A stretch of DNA of 64,000 bases from Aquilaria yunnanensis. Its lineage: Eukaryota; Streptophyta; Magnoliopsida; Malvales; Thymelaeaceae. The first letter of the stretch is position 1, and the number at the start of each line of letters is the position of its first letter. The notes beneath the pieces were generated by a model. It was not told the origin of the DNA, did not search any database, and saw nothing but the letters and a program-made list of their open reading frames with translations. The translations under genes were made by a program, and so were the position numbers. This document shows, one piece after another, positions 1 through 11,600 of the stretch. Location of the stretch: positions 58,526,501-58,590,500 of the forward strand of contig CM077596.1 of the NCBI GenBank assembly GCA_039654915.1. Direction: 5' to 3'.

Positions 1-1711
1 ATAAGTCTTAAACCAGCTAGAAATCACACAAACTCACACTTCCTAGCATAAATGCATCCAGTTGAACTCTATTAGATAAAAAAAAGTTCAAAATAGATGT
101 GTAGGATGTAAATAACTAGCAATGTACTACACTAAGGGATGGAACCAAGTCTGGGCTCATAGGAGCTCCTGGTTGCACTTGGGAGCTCTTACGTTCACTT
201 GCAGCTCTTTTATATGCATGGCCAAATCCATGTGTTCTAGGGTCCATGGGGTTGCTCCAAAGCATATGGTGCACTAGGGTGCACCTAGATCTGTTTTCTC
301 CAATAAATGTAAGACTTGTGCAGAGTTTGTCTAGTTGATTTCTCTTGAGTGTCCCTTTTCATTTCAGCCCTAGTTGCCATGAAATGTTTTTCAATTAAGC
401 CTTGTAATGCTCCTTGAAGCTGCTTTGGCCTCTTCTTAGTGATAGTCCTAGAAGTTATTTTCAAAGGATATTTAAGTGTTCTTAGTGCTCCTTGATCCTT
501 GTTAGTGAAGCTTATATTATGTTGGGACCATTTTCTTGATGGTTGAGCAAATAATCATGTAAAGACTGTTGATAGTTTACGGGGCCTAAATTAAAACTGG
601 CCTCTACTTCATTCTCTATCCTTTTATTTTTCAACTTTGCAAGTTCTTTCATGTCCCTTCTCAACTATTTATTAATTTCTTCACACATATGGCTATTTTC
701 TCATCTCCTATCATTTGCTGGGGTTGCTTATTATGTTGAAGTTTTTTTTTCCTTTTTGTATTTGTAAATATTTCCTCAAACTGTACCTTCTTCCATTTCA
801 CCAATATTTTTTTGGGATAGATCACTCTTTCTACTTCTTTGTAGCAAAGGATTAAGGATCTATAAGAGGTATTTCTTCTTTATGTATGCTAACCCCATTT
901 CTGATTTTTCTTTGGAATGGAATGCAAAAACCTCTACATATTGTCTATGAAAAGCCTCACTACTAAGCCTGATGGTGAGAGGGCATACCATAAGCTCTTG
1001 ATATAGCTTGATAAGGTCATTTTGAATGAAGCCTTGTTATATCAAGTTTCTTTTCACTTTTTGTACCTTATAGAGACCACCCTCCAACACATTAGGCTAG
1101 CCAGGCTCATTTCTTGTACTTAAGTGCTATGGCTATCAAAGAATGGGTTGAAAGGTTCAAGAGAGGCCTCCTAAAGGGTTAGAGGTAGTAAGGAAAGCCA
1201 TTACTAACATGAAACGTCTCATGGATGAAATTCCTGTAGTAGGTTGATCTGGGGAAACCAAAGAGGAAATTCTAAAAAATAGGCCTTGCATGACCCTTAA
1301 CTTTCAAAGGCCATAAGTTTTGTTGTAGTTGTTAGAATGACTATTATAATATGTAATTTTAAATGGAATTTATTCTCTACAAGTGTTACTAGGGCTTTGC
1401 TTTTTGTAACCTCAATTGGTGGGTCAAAAATCCATTGTTTTGAGGAGCATCTGGGTATCCGAACTTTGTATCATTTTGGACTCTTAGTTATTTTTAGTTT
1501 CTTTACTTATTTTGGGTTAAGGTTTCTTTGTAGGCCTATGAATGGGCCCTCTTATTATTGTTGTTGTTGTTGTTGATGTTGATGTTGTTGTTGTTGTTCA
1601 TTCTATGAATAATATTTAGGTATACTAGTTGTTTTGGCAATCTCTGCAAGTGAATTCTCATTTGCTTCTTTGATTAAGCATGCTACTTGATTGGCTTTGT
1701 TTCTTGTTACA
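1..1711 (+). repeat. Probable 5' LTR (partial) of an old Ty3/gypsy element
   Basis: No credible gene is seen here. The stretch runs up to a TG...CA-like end (TGTTACA finishing at 1711), followed five bases later by a primer-binding site matching the initiator-Met tRNA and then by gag-like sequence. That order is what the 3' edge of a 5' LTR looks like. The left end of the LTR was not found and may lie outside the window. The assignment of the whole stretch to the LTR is inference; only its right edge is supported. A TTG-rich microsatellite lies near the end. Confidence 0.4.
1552..1598 (+). repeat. (TTG)n microsatellite
   Basis: The sequence is an interrupted run of TTG/ATG/ATT triplets. It lies within the probable LTR of the old gypsy element. 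Confidence 0.85.
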
Positions 1712-1716
1712 TCAAG

Positions 1717-1728
1717 TGGTATCAAAGC
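1717..1728 (+). other. Primer-binding site, Met-tRNA type
   Basis: TGGTATCAAAGC matches the usual plant retroelement primer site complementary to the 3' end of initiator methionine tRNA (canonical TGGTATCAGAGC), with one mismatch. It lies five bases after a putative LTR end and about 40 bases before gag-like codons, the expected place. Confidence 0.65.
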
Positions 1729-1769
1729 GGGTTCAATCACCTACACATTGGTTGGTGAAAAAAGCAACA

Positions 1770-1988
1770 ATGGATAAAGTGTTGCTGAGAACCTTAGTTT
1801 AGAGTACCAAGGGGAACATTGCAAGAGATGGAGCATTAGATCATTCAATAGTTAAAAGATTGATTGGAGGAATGGTTTAAGGAGATCCTAAAGAGACTCG
1901 ATTCCTTTAACCCTCTTGCCAACAGGGATAAGGATGAAGATAGGTAGCATGTCAAGGAAAAACCTACCCTAGGCCTTCCTGTTTGAAG
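1770..1988 (+). pseudogene. 5' end of decayed gypsy gag, interrupted by a hAT element
   Basis: This is a short coding remnant after the primer-binding site, starting with ATGGATAAAGTG and containing in-frame stops. It stops abruptly at the left end of the hAT transposon, and the last eight bases (GTTTGAAG) are the left target duplication. Recognisable gag resumes after the hAT at about 15.65 kb. Assignment to gag rests on position rather than on a strong motif. Confidence 0.4.
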
Positions 1989-2857
1989 TAGAGGTGTACA
2001 TTGGGCCGAGCAGACCTGGCCTAGACTAGAACCAGGCCTACCCCAGCTAAAGATCAACTTGGCCCAACTCGAGGAAAGGATAAATTTGTGTGGACTGGTT
2101 ATGGGCTTGTGGTAGTTAAAGCAAGGCATAGGCCAGGCTTGGCCTAATTCTAGATTAAGCCCAGGCCCAACCATCGAACTACCCAACTTAGACTGTTTAG
2201 GTTGGGCTGAACTTAACATTGGAAATGGGAGGTGGCTAGATTAAAAAAAAGGGAAAATAACATCTTTGACTCAGAACGGTACAAATAGCTAATATGACCC
2301 AAAAGTAATGCCCCTCTCCATCCCATAGAAACGGCCAGTTTTGTAGGGAAATTTAGTCCAACAAAATTTTTAGCTCTCCCATAAATAGAGAAGCTTATAT
2401 CCACATTTCCTCACACTAGCTTTTACAATCTCTCTTTTGCTTCTACAATATTCTCTAGAAATCAGTTCTAGCTCTCATCCATTTTTATTAATCTTTAGAA
2501 AATTTCTTCTTAATTTATTTTTTAATCTCCTATGATTTTTTTCTCTCACTCAATTCTGAAAATGGAATAAAAAAAAGCACTAGTTCCAATCCAACAAAAA
2601 GCTCCTCTTGCTGCACCAAATTAAGATCATTTTTTCATCATAAAAATCCAATGCATATAGAGATCCACATCTAAGAGGTTGACGATTAAGCTAATATAAA
2701 TATGAGCAATATTTATTTTGAGATTGGCAAACAAAAGTCTAATGACACCGTGGAAGTCCAAAAGACCATCCCAACCGTGAATCTGAAGGAGGAGACAGGT
2801 CATAGTTAACACCTCAAAGCTAAGTCCACAATAGGACACAAGATAAATCTAGCTAAC

Positions 2858-4353
2858 TCACATCTTTTATGTGGGAGCATTTCGAGATGATGTGGAGAAA
2901 CGTGCAAAGTTTGTGAAGTGCATGTAATATAGGAAGAAATTGGCTTATAAGGTCAACTTTGGGATGGGGACATTGCAGCACTGCAAGAGAAACAATCATA
3001 CCACACACTATACCAGTGCATTGGCCAAAAAACAACTTGGGAATATTGATGCTGGGTCAGGTGTTTTTAGATTTAATCAATAAGAATGTAGAGAAAGCAT
3101 GGTTATGATGCTAATCAAAAAATATTTTAGAAAAGCTAAGGATATTTATTTAGAAGCTGGTATTGAATCACAATTAAACCTAGATTTTAAAAGACATCTA
3201 GGACTACCGCTATGAAAGAGCCCTTTAAAATGTATAAAGCCAAAAAATCTAACTAGCAACCATATTTTTGTGCTCTTTTTCATTATGCTACATCTACTGG
3301 CAATATGTGGACATCCCCAACAAATCAAGAATATTATTGTATTACTGCTCATTGGATTGATAATGATTGGGTGATACAAAAATGTAGTCTTACATTTAAG
3401 TTCGTAGAATCCAATCATACTCAACAGAATATCTATAAACGCATTTTAGATATCCTTTGTGATTTTTATTGTGTTGACAAAGTTTTCTACATATCATTTG
3501 ACAATGTATTAAACAATGATTTTTTCACCCATGAAATAAATATTTTTTTGAAATCCCATCAAGATGGTGCATTTTTCCATGTAGGATGTTTGTGACATAC
3601 TTTGAATTTGTCCATACAAGAAGGGCTAGAAGTTTTGCAATCTAAAACTGTTCTTATTCAGAATGCATTACATTATTTAAAATCAAGGCCTGAAATTACT
3701 TGTGAATTCAAAGCGCATTGTCTTGAAAATAACCGAATTTTTAGTTGGAACAGGTTTAACTAGACTATCCTACACAGTGGAACTCAACTTAAGAAATGTT
3801 GATAGATGCATATCTACATGCACCTCTGTTGACTATTTTTTTAAGTTGAATGGGGAATGAAATTCTTAAAGCCGAGATTTGGGACAATTTTTTTAAACTA
3901 AGTGTATTACTAAGGTATTTTTATGAAACAACTGTTTTCTTCTCTCATGTTTACTATCTCACTATCCACAAGGGTTTGATGTATTTGCTGAATGTTGTCT
4001 ATGTTTTCAAACAATATAAAGATGATGGGTTTTTGAAAAACATCATTACTGCCATGAAAGAAAAGTTGATTGCATATTTTGATGACATTACCCTTATCTT
4101 TTTACTTACAACCATGCTTGACTCGACCATTAAAATAATGGGTAATCATTACTTAAAGGTACTATAATTTCTTAAAAAAGGAGCATAAAAGTGTTCTAGC
4201 TCTTTTGCTAGTATTTACGAGCACTTACATGAGTTATACAAAGTTTATTCCATTAGCCATAAGGATGAGGTAAGAACCATTGCTTTTCAACTGATTGGCC
4301 CCTCATCATCGCCCTATTTAGCATGATTCAACCCGGTAGCCTAATTTTTGAAA
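2858..4353 (+). pseudogene. hAT transposase, N-terminal and central part (RICESLEEPER-like), decayed
   Basis: Around 2858-3010 a degenerate BED-type zinc finger can be followed (an MWEHFE motif, then Cys and His remnants). At 3305 the frame reads MWTSPTNQEYYCITAHWID, the strongly conserved hAT transposase segment that normally reads TxDxWTSxxNxxYxxITAHFID. From 3850 to 4167 comes the DUF4413-like stretch (WDNFFKLSVLLRYFYETTVFFS, then a TTMLDS motif in place of the usual AxxLDPRxK). Several frameshifts and stops make it non-functional. It is severed by Tat-1; the dimerisation domain lies beyond it at about 14.9 kb. In an intact element the protein would be a nuclear DNA-binding transposase. 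Confidence 0.8.
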
Positions 4354-4358
4354 CATCC

Positions 4359-5108
4359 TGATGCCCTAAGACATCTTCACTGGAAGGCATAGTGACTTCC
4401 AGGAGGACTTCCTGTGAGGGAGAGTGTCTGGAGTTGAGGTTTCCCAGGGGAATGTGCCTGAAAAGCTTAGAGAAGCGGGTTAGGAGGTCCCCGGGGTGCT
4501 TTTCCGGGGAGGAGCCTCCGACGCCCAAGTCAGTTTCCGGAGAAGGTAAGGGGGAAGCACTAGAGTTTTTAGTGGGCTTGCCTGTACTTTATCCAGGAGG
4601 AGGAGTCGAACCGTTTTCCAGGGTCTGTTCCCTGGTATTTGTAGAAAAGCCCAGCCCGTTCAGATGACGACACGTGTTCGGTCGGATGTTCTCTGAGTTT
4701 CTGGGCGTAAGGGGCGAGTAGCCGGTGGCAGGCTCCTTGAGTCTTGAACCGAGACAGGTCGTGACAAGACCTGGACGGCGTCGGTGTGTCAAATCACCAT
4801 TTGAGGTGACATGTAGCGTCTGTGGATGGCATGTCAGAGGCTCCTTAAATGCTCATACCATACTCCCGAAGTCCCTAGACGAGGTCGTCCTCTGACGCGG
4901 ACGGTGCCCCTTCGGGAAATGTGCCCGTAGTTCGGGGAGTTCCCTGATTCAAGGTTTCACCTTCGGGGAGATCCTCTTCGGCTTGCAATAGCTGATTCTC
5001 CATTTTCGAAGGCGATCTGTTTAGTACCTCGGGGGGGCTACTAGTATCCTCGTGTTCCCTGACGCTCCGAGTTCGGGTCAGATAGAGGCGATAGCCCTTC
5101 GGCTATCA
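4359..5108 (-). repeat. Tat-1 3' LTR
   Basis: The 750-bp repeat is an obvious match to 14116-14865. Read on the minus strand it starts TGATAGCC and ends GGGCATCA. The TATA box seen in the 5' LTR is changed here (TATAAATA to TACAAATA at about 4651-4658). It also contains a CACGTG core around 4671. Confidence 0.93.
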
Positions 5109-5121
5109 CATGCCCCCCTTT
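5109..5121 (-). other. Tat-1 polypurine tract
   Basis: On the minus strand AAAGGGGGGCATG directly precedes the 3' LTR. The matching tract in Tat-2 precedes its right LTR. This is the expected plus-strand primer for reverse transcription. Confidence 0.8.
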
Positions 5122-5407
5122 GGAAAACCGAAGTGGAGACCTCGGTTCGTAGTCTTTCCGAGGATGCTCTTTGGGAGTTTTTAGGGAGTAAAACCTGTGC
5201 CGAAGGTACACCTTTTGCCCGAAGATATGGGCTGTTCGGCTATGGCCTGTCTTTTGGTGTCTTCGAGGCAACTTACTTCTTTCCTTTTTCCTTTTGCAGG
5301 TCTGTGCAACGTCGCGTCTCATGACCAGGCGTGTCGATCTGGAGCGGCGCGTCCCAGTTTTTTAGGGGTGTCGGAAGGCGTGTCCCCTGTTTTGACGCGG
5401 CGGCTGA

Positions 5408-5413
5408 CACGTG
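5408..5413 (+). promoter_or_regulatory. G-box upstream of the antisense gene (Tat-1)
   Basis: A CACGTG hexamer lies in the context GACACGTGGCAC, about 135 bases upstream of the TATA box of the antisense gene. The same hexamer and context occur at the corresponding place in Tat-2 (48027-48032). A regulatory role is inferred from conservation and position only. Confidence 0.45.
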
Positions 5414-5543
5414 GCACATTGTCATTAGAGGAGAGTCGCGTCGGTTACAGAGGGCGCGTCTTTTCGGACGCAGGGAACAGTTATGGCAACTGTTCGCCTT
5501 CAGGGGGTACTTATGACGCCGGTTTGTCTACCCACCTTCGGCC

Positions 5544-5551
5544 TATATATA
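5544..5551 (+). promoter_or_regulatory. TATA box of the antisense gene (Tat-1)
   Basis: TATATATA in the context CGGCCTATATATAGCCC lies about 250 bp before the ATG at 5804, on the strand opposite to gag-pol. The same block is kept in Tat-2 at 47889-47896. It is a good core-promoter candidate, and a pyrimidine-rich leader follows it. Confidence 0.6.
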
Positions 5552-5803
5552 GCCCATTCCATCATAAGTTCCTTTTTTGGTTTTGCTTCTGCTTTTTTCC
5601 CTGTTTGCAACTGTCTTCACCCCTATTTTCCGCGGCGGTGCTTTTTAACAGAGCTTTTTTCCGGCAATCTTTCACGACGGCGACTTCAAACCCAGATTTT
5701 GGCAAGTCATTTGGTGGGTTTTTGATTTCCAGAATCTTTTGATTTTTAGAGTACTTCCAGAAGTTGTTTTCTTTCCTTTTTTTGAACTTGTTTCTCAACC
5801 AAC

Positions 5804-8214
5804 ATGCCTGTTCCCGAGAGCTGGCAACCCCTTTTGTCTCACCCTTGCTGCACCACCCCCAAAAAACTAGCCAGATGGAAGAAAAAGTTCTTTCTTCCTT
5901 CGTATGCCGTTACGAGGTTACCACGTTCTGACCAATTTTGCTTTTCGAACCTTAGTAATGAGGTTACCATTTTCCGAGCCCAACTGAAGGCCGGACTTCG
6001 GTACCCTCCTCCGAAGATGATTTGCGACTTCTACCAATTCCATGGCATTGCCGTAAATTAACTTCCGCCGAACTCGTACTGCTATTTTAACGCCTTCATC
6101 TGCATGTGTGGCGTCTTCGGGATAGAACCCCACTTTGTTATTTTTATGTAGTACTACAAGCTTTTCGTGGTCCCGAAGGGTGGCTTTTATTTCATGCTAC
6201 CTCGGGGATCCGGGAGCAAAAAATATATGTTCACCTTTGCCACCAAGGACAGCTGGCGGGGGTGGCAACAAAAATTTTTCTTTCTGAAGATGGAGGAGGC
6301 CTAGTCGCATGTTCCGACCAAGTGGGCTCAGGGAAAGCTGAAGATGGACGTCGTAGATCCGAAGATAATGCTAACTCCGGAGTTGGCTTCTGTCTTCACG
6401 GACTTCGACGGACGTATTCGGGCTATCTCTGACTGGGGTCCCGAGGTCTCCTAGCGCTCTCTCTACCCCTTCCCCATTAATTGGAGGCTAATGACCGAAG
6501 AGGTTCTTCGGGAGCTAGGGGTAATGAAGAAGCACAAGACTGACCTCGAGATGCCAGCTCCTGCCATCGCCGGGAAGGATTCTTGGTTGGTGAAACTCCT
6601 TTGGGGGGAAGTTTCTTTCGAAACTTTGTTCGAGAGTAAGTTATCTCTGGCTCCCTTTGTTATGGTTTTCATTCTGGACTCACGCTGATATCTTCTTTCT
6701 TTTCCAGAGATGGGCGACGGTACTGCTGCGTTCTACAAATTCCTTTGCACTGGCCAAGTTGAGAAGGGTGAGCAGACAAAGAAGGCCGTCTCCCGAAGAC
6801 AAAAAATGTCTGGGGCTGGGCCATTTGTGGCCAAACGGGCGAAAAAGGATGCACCCCCTCCTCTCCCAGAGATTCCCGAGGAGGTGGGCGAAGAGCCCGA
6901 GGCTGCTGCTGTCCCATCGGCCGAGATCGTTGCTGACCTCGCTGCTCAGAGTCCCACTCCTTCGGCGACTCTTCTAGATGCTTTGGTAGAGCCCCCTTCT
7001 GCCGAAGAGCGACGTAAACGCAAGGGCAAGGGGATTTCTACCGAGGAGGCTTCCGACGACGACATCGCCGAGGTGCCAACAGGTTTGTTTTTCTAACAAA
7101 CTGAGGTGCCTTCTTTTTTGTGGGCTTTGAGATTTTCTTGCTTTGACCAATTTTTTATTTCTGCCATGCAGGGGAGATATCGTCTCCGGGTTGGGTGGCC
7201 GAGCACGCCCGAAAGTGGGCCCTTCGGGATGCCCATATCCCGAAGGGGAAGGTCCTGAAGGAGCCTTTCTGGACGTTTATGGAGGACATGAATTTGTACT
7301 CCGGAGACTACCAGCAAATGGCTAAGGAGATCTCAAAGGGGGTGCTTACTGAGGCCTCCTTCAAGGCCATCGCGGAGGCTCACCCTGACGATGACTCTCT
7401 TGCCGCGAAGGTTTCTGAGCACGCTGCCCAGGTACGCCTCTCGCCTTTGTGTTTTTTCTTTTTGCTTTCCTCTAAATGTCTGCCTCTTCTTCTTTACCTT
7501 ACTAACTTTGTCTTTGTTTCTCTGCAGCTGCTGGGGTACGCCAGTTTCCTCAAAGTTTGGGTAGCGAGGCAGGCGCTGTTCCGAGCCTCGGCCTTAGGCA
7601 CCATAAACCAATATAAGGCCAAGTGCTCGGAACTGGCCACATAGAACGCGCAGCTAGCTCAAGCTGCAGAAAAGGAGGTTGCTGCCGTTCGGGAGGAGTT
7701 CCTGAAGGAAAAGGAAGAACTTTTGAAGGACTCTTCCCAGAAGATTTCTGACCTCGGCTCCCAGGTGGCGGAGCTAATTTCGGCAAACGAGGCAGTTCAA
7801 AAGGAGAAGTCAGAATCAGAGGCTCTCCCGGCGAAGGTGCTTGAAGAGAAAGCTACGCTTCAAGCCGAGGTCGAGTCTTTGAAGAAGGAGCCGGAGAAGA
7901 AGAAGATGAAGGCGCTGAAGAAGAAGGTCGCGGATCTGAAGGAGGACCTTGAAGACCTCGGTGTCGAGAAGGACAAATCCGACCAGATGACCAAAGTTGG
8001 TTTTCAAGACGGGTTTTGCCTCGCTCGGCATCAAGTTCTTCAAAGGTTCCCAGATTTGGACCTTTCTTTTTTGGAGGCTCAGAACATTCCCAAGGGGCCT
8101 CGATGGTCTTGGTCTAAGATCGAGCATCTGAACCTGCCCCCTTCGCTTTCAACGCCGAAGGTTGTAGAGAAGGACGCTGGAGCTGGTGGCTCCCGGGACG
8201 CCGAGAATTCTTAG
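5804..8214 (+). pseudogene. Antisense spliced gene in Tat-1 (Transposase_28-like domain plus coiled coil)
   Basis: Four exons on the strand opposite to gag-pol: 5804-6635, 6708-7082, 7172-7431 and 7528-8214. The three GT-AG introns are 72, 89 and 96 bp, with pyrimidine-rich acceptors (TTTTCCAG, CCATGCAG, TCTGCAG). Phases fit across every junction. Exon 1 (277 codons) resembles the plant 'putative gypsy type transposon' domain (Pfam Transposase_28), with motifs such as GVFGIEPHF and FYFMLPRGSG. Exon 2 carries Lys-rich and acidic/proline-rich stretches (KRAKK, RRKRKGKG). Exon 4 is a long Glu/Lys coiled coil ending in a conserved FPDLDLSFLEA block. Five premature stops (6059, 6149, 6302, 6452, 7642) and no frameshift interrupt it. 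Function is unknown. The Tat-2 copy has corresponding splice sites. Confidence 0.8.
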
Positions 8215-8319
8215 TTTGTTCTAGGGCCCTATGTCTTATTTTCCTTCTCTTTTGTACTTCTTCTTCTGGTAATCTCCCTTCTTTGTATGCAAATTTATCT
8301 TAATGAAAGACCTTTTTTT

Positions 8320-8610
8320 AGAAAATTTGGCTAAGTATTTTTGCGAGATTTTTCGTTTCCCTTTGTCCCGAACTTATTCGCTCAAGAGACTTCGGAAAAC
8401 CTTATCTGCGCTTAGCACGGCGACCTTCTTCGTGAAATCTTGACTTGTACCACTTATGCCCAAGAATTTTGGCTAAGTCTTTTGCCAGGTTTTCTCCGTT
8501 GTCCCGAACACATTCGCTCAAGAGACTTCGGAAAACCTTATCTGGTCGGCCACTTTTGCAGAATTTGCACTTCTTATGCTTAAGACTTTTTGGCTAAGAA
8601 ACTTTCGTAC
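8320..8610 (+). repeat. Repeat zone at the convergent 3' ends of pol and antisense gene (Tat-1)
   Basis: The block GTCCCGAAC...CTCAAGAGACTTCGGAAAACC occurs at about 8365 and again at about 8501, and a GGCTAAGT/GGCTAAGA motif recurs at about 8330, 8471 and 8593. The zone lies just past the antisense gene's stop (8214) and just past the end of pol (about 8660 on the minus strand). The related Tat-2 zone has four copies. A shared 3'-end or transcript-separating role is possible but unproven. Confidence 0.65.
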
Positions 8611-8659
8611 TTAGAGAATTTTTCCCAATTTGTACAGCACAATCCTTTTCGCCGAGATC

Positions 8660-11600
8660 CTAAGTATAGAATTTTCTCAAGGCGTCTGAATGCCACGTAT
8701 TTTTTAATTCTGTACCTTCGGAATCGCCGAGCTTGTACACCCCTTTTTGTACTTCGCCAAAGATCAAATAGGGACCTTCCCAATTCGCGTGAAGTACCTC
8801 GTGGGATGGCCTACGAGGTGCAAATTCAGCCTTTCGGAGAACGAGGTCTCCTTTCTTTTTCCTTTTGGCCTGGCACACAAGTTTATAGCCGTGGCCACTC
8901 TCTGCTGAAAAGCCTTTCTTCTCAGCTCCGCTATTTCTCTGTGTTCGCCGACAAGGTCGAGCTTAGTTCTTAGGCCGAGGTCATTTCTACTTTCATCAAA
9001 AACTTGTACTCGGATTGATAGTTGCACTACCTCGATTGGGATGATGGCCTCTATACCGAAAACGAGCGAAAAAGGCATTTCCCCTGTGGCTCTTCGGGGT
9101 GTTGTTCGGTATCTCCACAGTACACTTTGGAGCTCTCCTGGCCATTTCCCTTTTGCTTCCCCCACCCTCTTTTTCAGACCATCTTTTATGGTCCTGTTAG
9201 ATACTTCTACCTGCCCATTGCTTTGGGGGTGAGTTACTGGAGCGAAGTGCATTTTTGTTCCGAGGCCACTGATAAATTCCTGGAACCCTTTGTCTATAAA
9301 CTGGGATCCATTATCAGCTACTAGTACCCTTGGTACGCCAAATCTGCATACGATGTTCTTCCATACGAACTTCTGCACTTCTTTTGCCGAGATAGTAGCC
9401 AACGGTTCCGCCTCGACCCATTTGGAGAAATAGTCCACTGCTACTACGCAGAATTTCACGCCTCCAGGCGCTGTTGGGAGTGGTCTCATGAGGTCTATGC
9501 CCCAGACTGCGAAGGGCCAGGGATAGTCAGCCGAAGTCACCATTTCCGAGGGTGTCCTCTGGATTTTTGCGTGTTTTTGGCAGTTACCACATTGTCGAAC
9601 GAACTGCCTAGCGTCCTTTCTCAAGGTAGGCCAAAAGTATCCTTGGCGCAGTATTACTGCCGCCAGGGCGTCGGTTCTAATGTGTGAACCACAAGCGCCT
9701 TCGTGGACTTCTTTGAGGATCATTTCAGTATCCTCTTCGCCAATACACCTTTGTAAAGGATTTGCATATCCCTGCCGATACAGTTCTTCGCCTATTAGGA
9801 AGAATCGCCCGGAGCGTCTTCGGACTTTTGCTGCCTCGATGGGGTCTTCGGGGAGCGCATTGTTCGCAAGATACCTTTTTATCGGGTCTTTCCAGCCTTT
9901 TTCCGAAGTTACTATGCTCAGTACTTCAATGCTCGGGCGGCTTAGTACCTCGGTGTATGTTTTTGACTTCGACAAGCAGTCGGCTTCGGCGTTATCCCGT
10001 CGAGGTACGTTTTCGATCCGTATAGTGTCGAACTCTCGAATGAGCTTTGTCACCAGTTCGTGATATTTTGCCAAGATTAGGTCCTTCGCCCCATAGTCTC
10101 CTGCCGTTTGCCGAACTACTAGCTGGGAATCGCTGTGGCCTTTTAGATTCCGCATGCCAATTCTTCTGGCTAGGCGTAATCCTACTATGAGGGCTTCATA
10201 CTCAGCCACATTGTTGGTGACGTTAAAGCTGAACTTAATAGCCTTCATTACTTCAAGGCCTTCGGGACCTCTGATAATTACCCCAGCTCCCTGGTGTTCG
10301 AACCCCGAGGCTCCGTCGACGTACAAAGTCCATTCTAGCTCGCCTTTGCTTGGATCTAGATGGCTATCTTCGGTGGTGGGTACTTCGGCAATGAAGTCTG
10401 CTAGAGCTTGAGCTTTTATGGCTTTTCGAGGTTCATAAGTGATGTCATGTTCGCCAAGCTCTATGAACCATTTGGAAAGCCTTCCCGAATGATCAACTTT
10501 TCTCATGACATCGCGTAGAGGTAGACTGCTTCAGACGATGATAAGGTGAGCCTGAAAATATGGTCGCAGCCTTCTTCCTACTAGCACCAAGGCATATATA
10601 GCTTTTTGCAACAGAGGGTACCTGACTTCAGCGCCGTGCAGGGACTTGCTTACGTAGTAGACTGGCCATTGCTTCGCCCCCTCTTCTTTCACAAGGACCG
10701 AGCTTATGGCTTTTTCTATGACGGTGAGGTAAAACACGAGGGGCTCTCCCTCGCGAGGTTGCCGCAAAGTGGGCAGGCCGGCTAAGTAGATTTTGAGTTC
10801 CTCCCAGGCCTTTTGGCAGTCTTCACCCCAAGGATGGTCATTACTCCCGAGGTTGTCCTCCTTGTTTGCTGCCTTAGTGAGGACTTTGAAGAATGGTCGA
10901 CACCGGTCTCCATATCTGGAAATAAACCTGCTGAGGGAGGTTATCCTTCCGGTGAGCCTCTGCACATCTTTTATTGTGGTAGGAGTTCGGATCTTGAGTA
11001 AAGCCTTAATTTTTTCTGGGTTGGCATCAATGCCTCTTTCTGATACCATGTGCCTAAGGAACTTTCCCGAGGTCACTCCGAAGATGCACTTTTCGGGATT
11101 AAGGCGGATCCCAAAGGCTCTGAGCTGGTGGAAAGTTTCCTTTAGATTGCGACGTGGTCGCCAGGCAGTTTGCTTTTGACTATCATGTCGTCCACATATA
11201 CTTCCATGTTTCTCCCTATTTGGTCGTGAAAGACCTTGCTCATCAACCTCTGGTAGGTGGCTCCTGTGTTTTTGAGCCCGAAGGGCATCCTGATGTAGCA
11301 GTATGTTCCTCATCCGGTGATGAAGGCGGTTTTTTCTTCATCTTCAGGGTCCATCCTTATTTGGTGATACCCACTGAAGGCGTATAAGAAAGTTAGGAGC
11401 CCATATTTGGCAGTTGAGTCTACCAATTGGTCTATTGGTGGGAGGGGGTATGAATCTTTCGGGCAAGCATCGTTCAAGTTTCTGAAGTCGATGCACATCA
11501 GGAGCTTGCCGCTTCCTTCTTTTGTAGTAACTACCACATTGCTTAACCATTCAGGGTACTTGACCTCCCTGATGACATTGGCTTCTAACAGTCGTTGGAC

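Noticed and set aside
1717..1728. Part of a tRNA-Met gene
   Set aside because: Only the acceptor-end complement is present; no cloverleaf arms surround it, and its position after an LTR end fits a primer-binding site.
1845..2404. Minus-strand frames of 124 and 63 codons
   Set aside because: They cross the left end of the hAT and its GGCC-rich subterminal repeats; no coding signature.
5197..5742. 181-codon open frame over the antisense promoter region of Tat-1
   Set aside because: It spans the TATA box and leader of the antisense gene and is not preserved in Tat-2.
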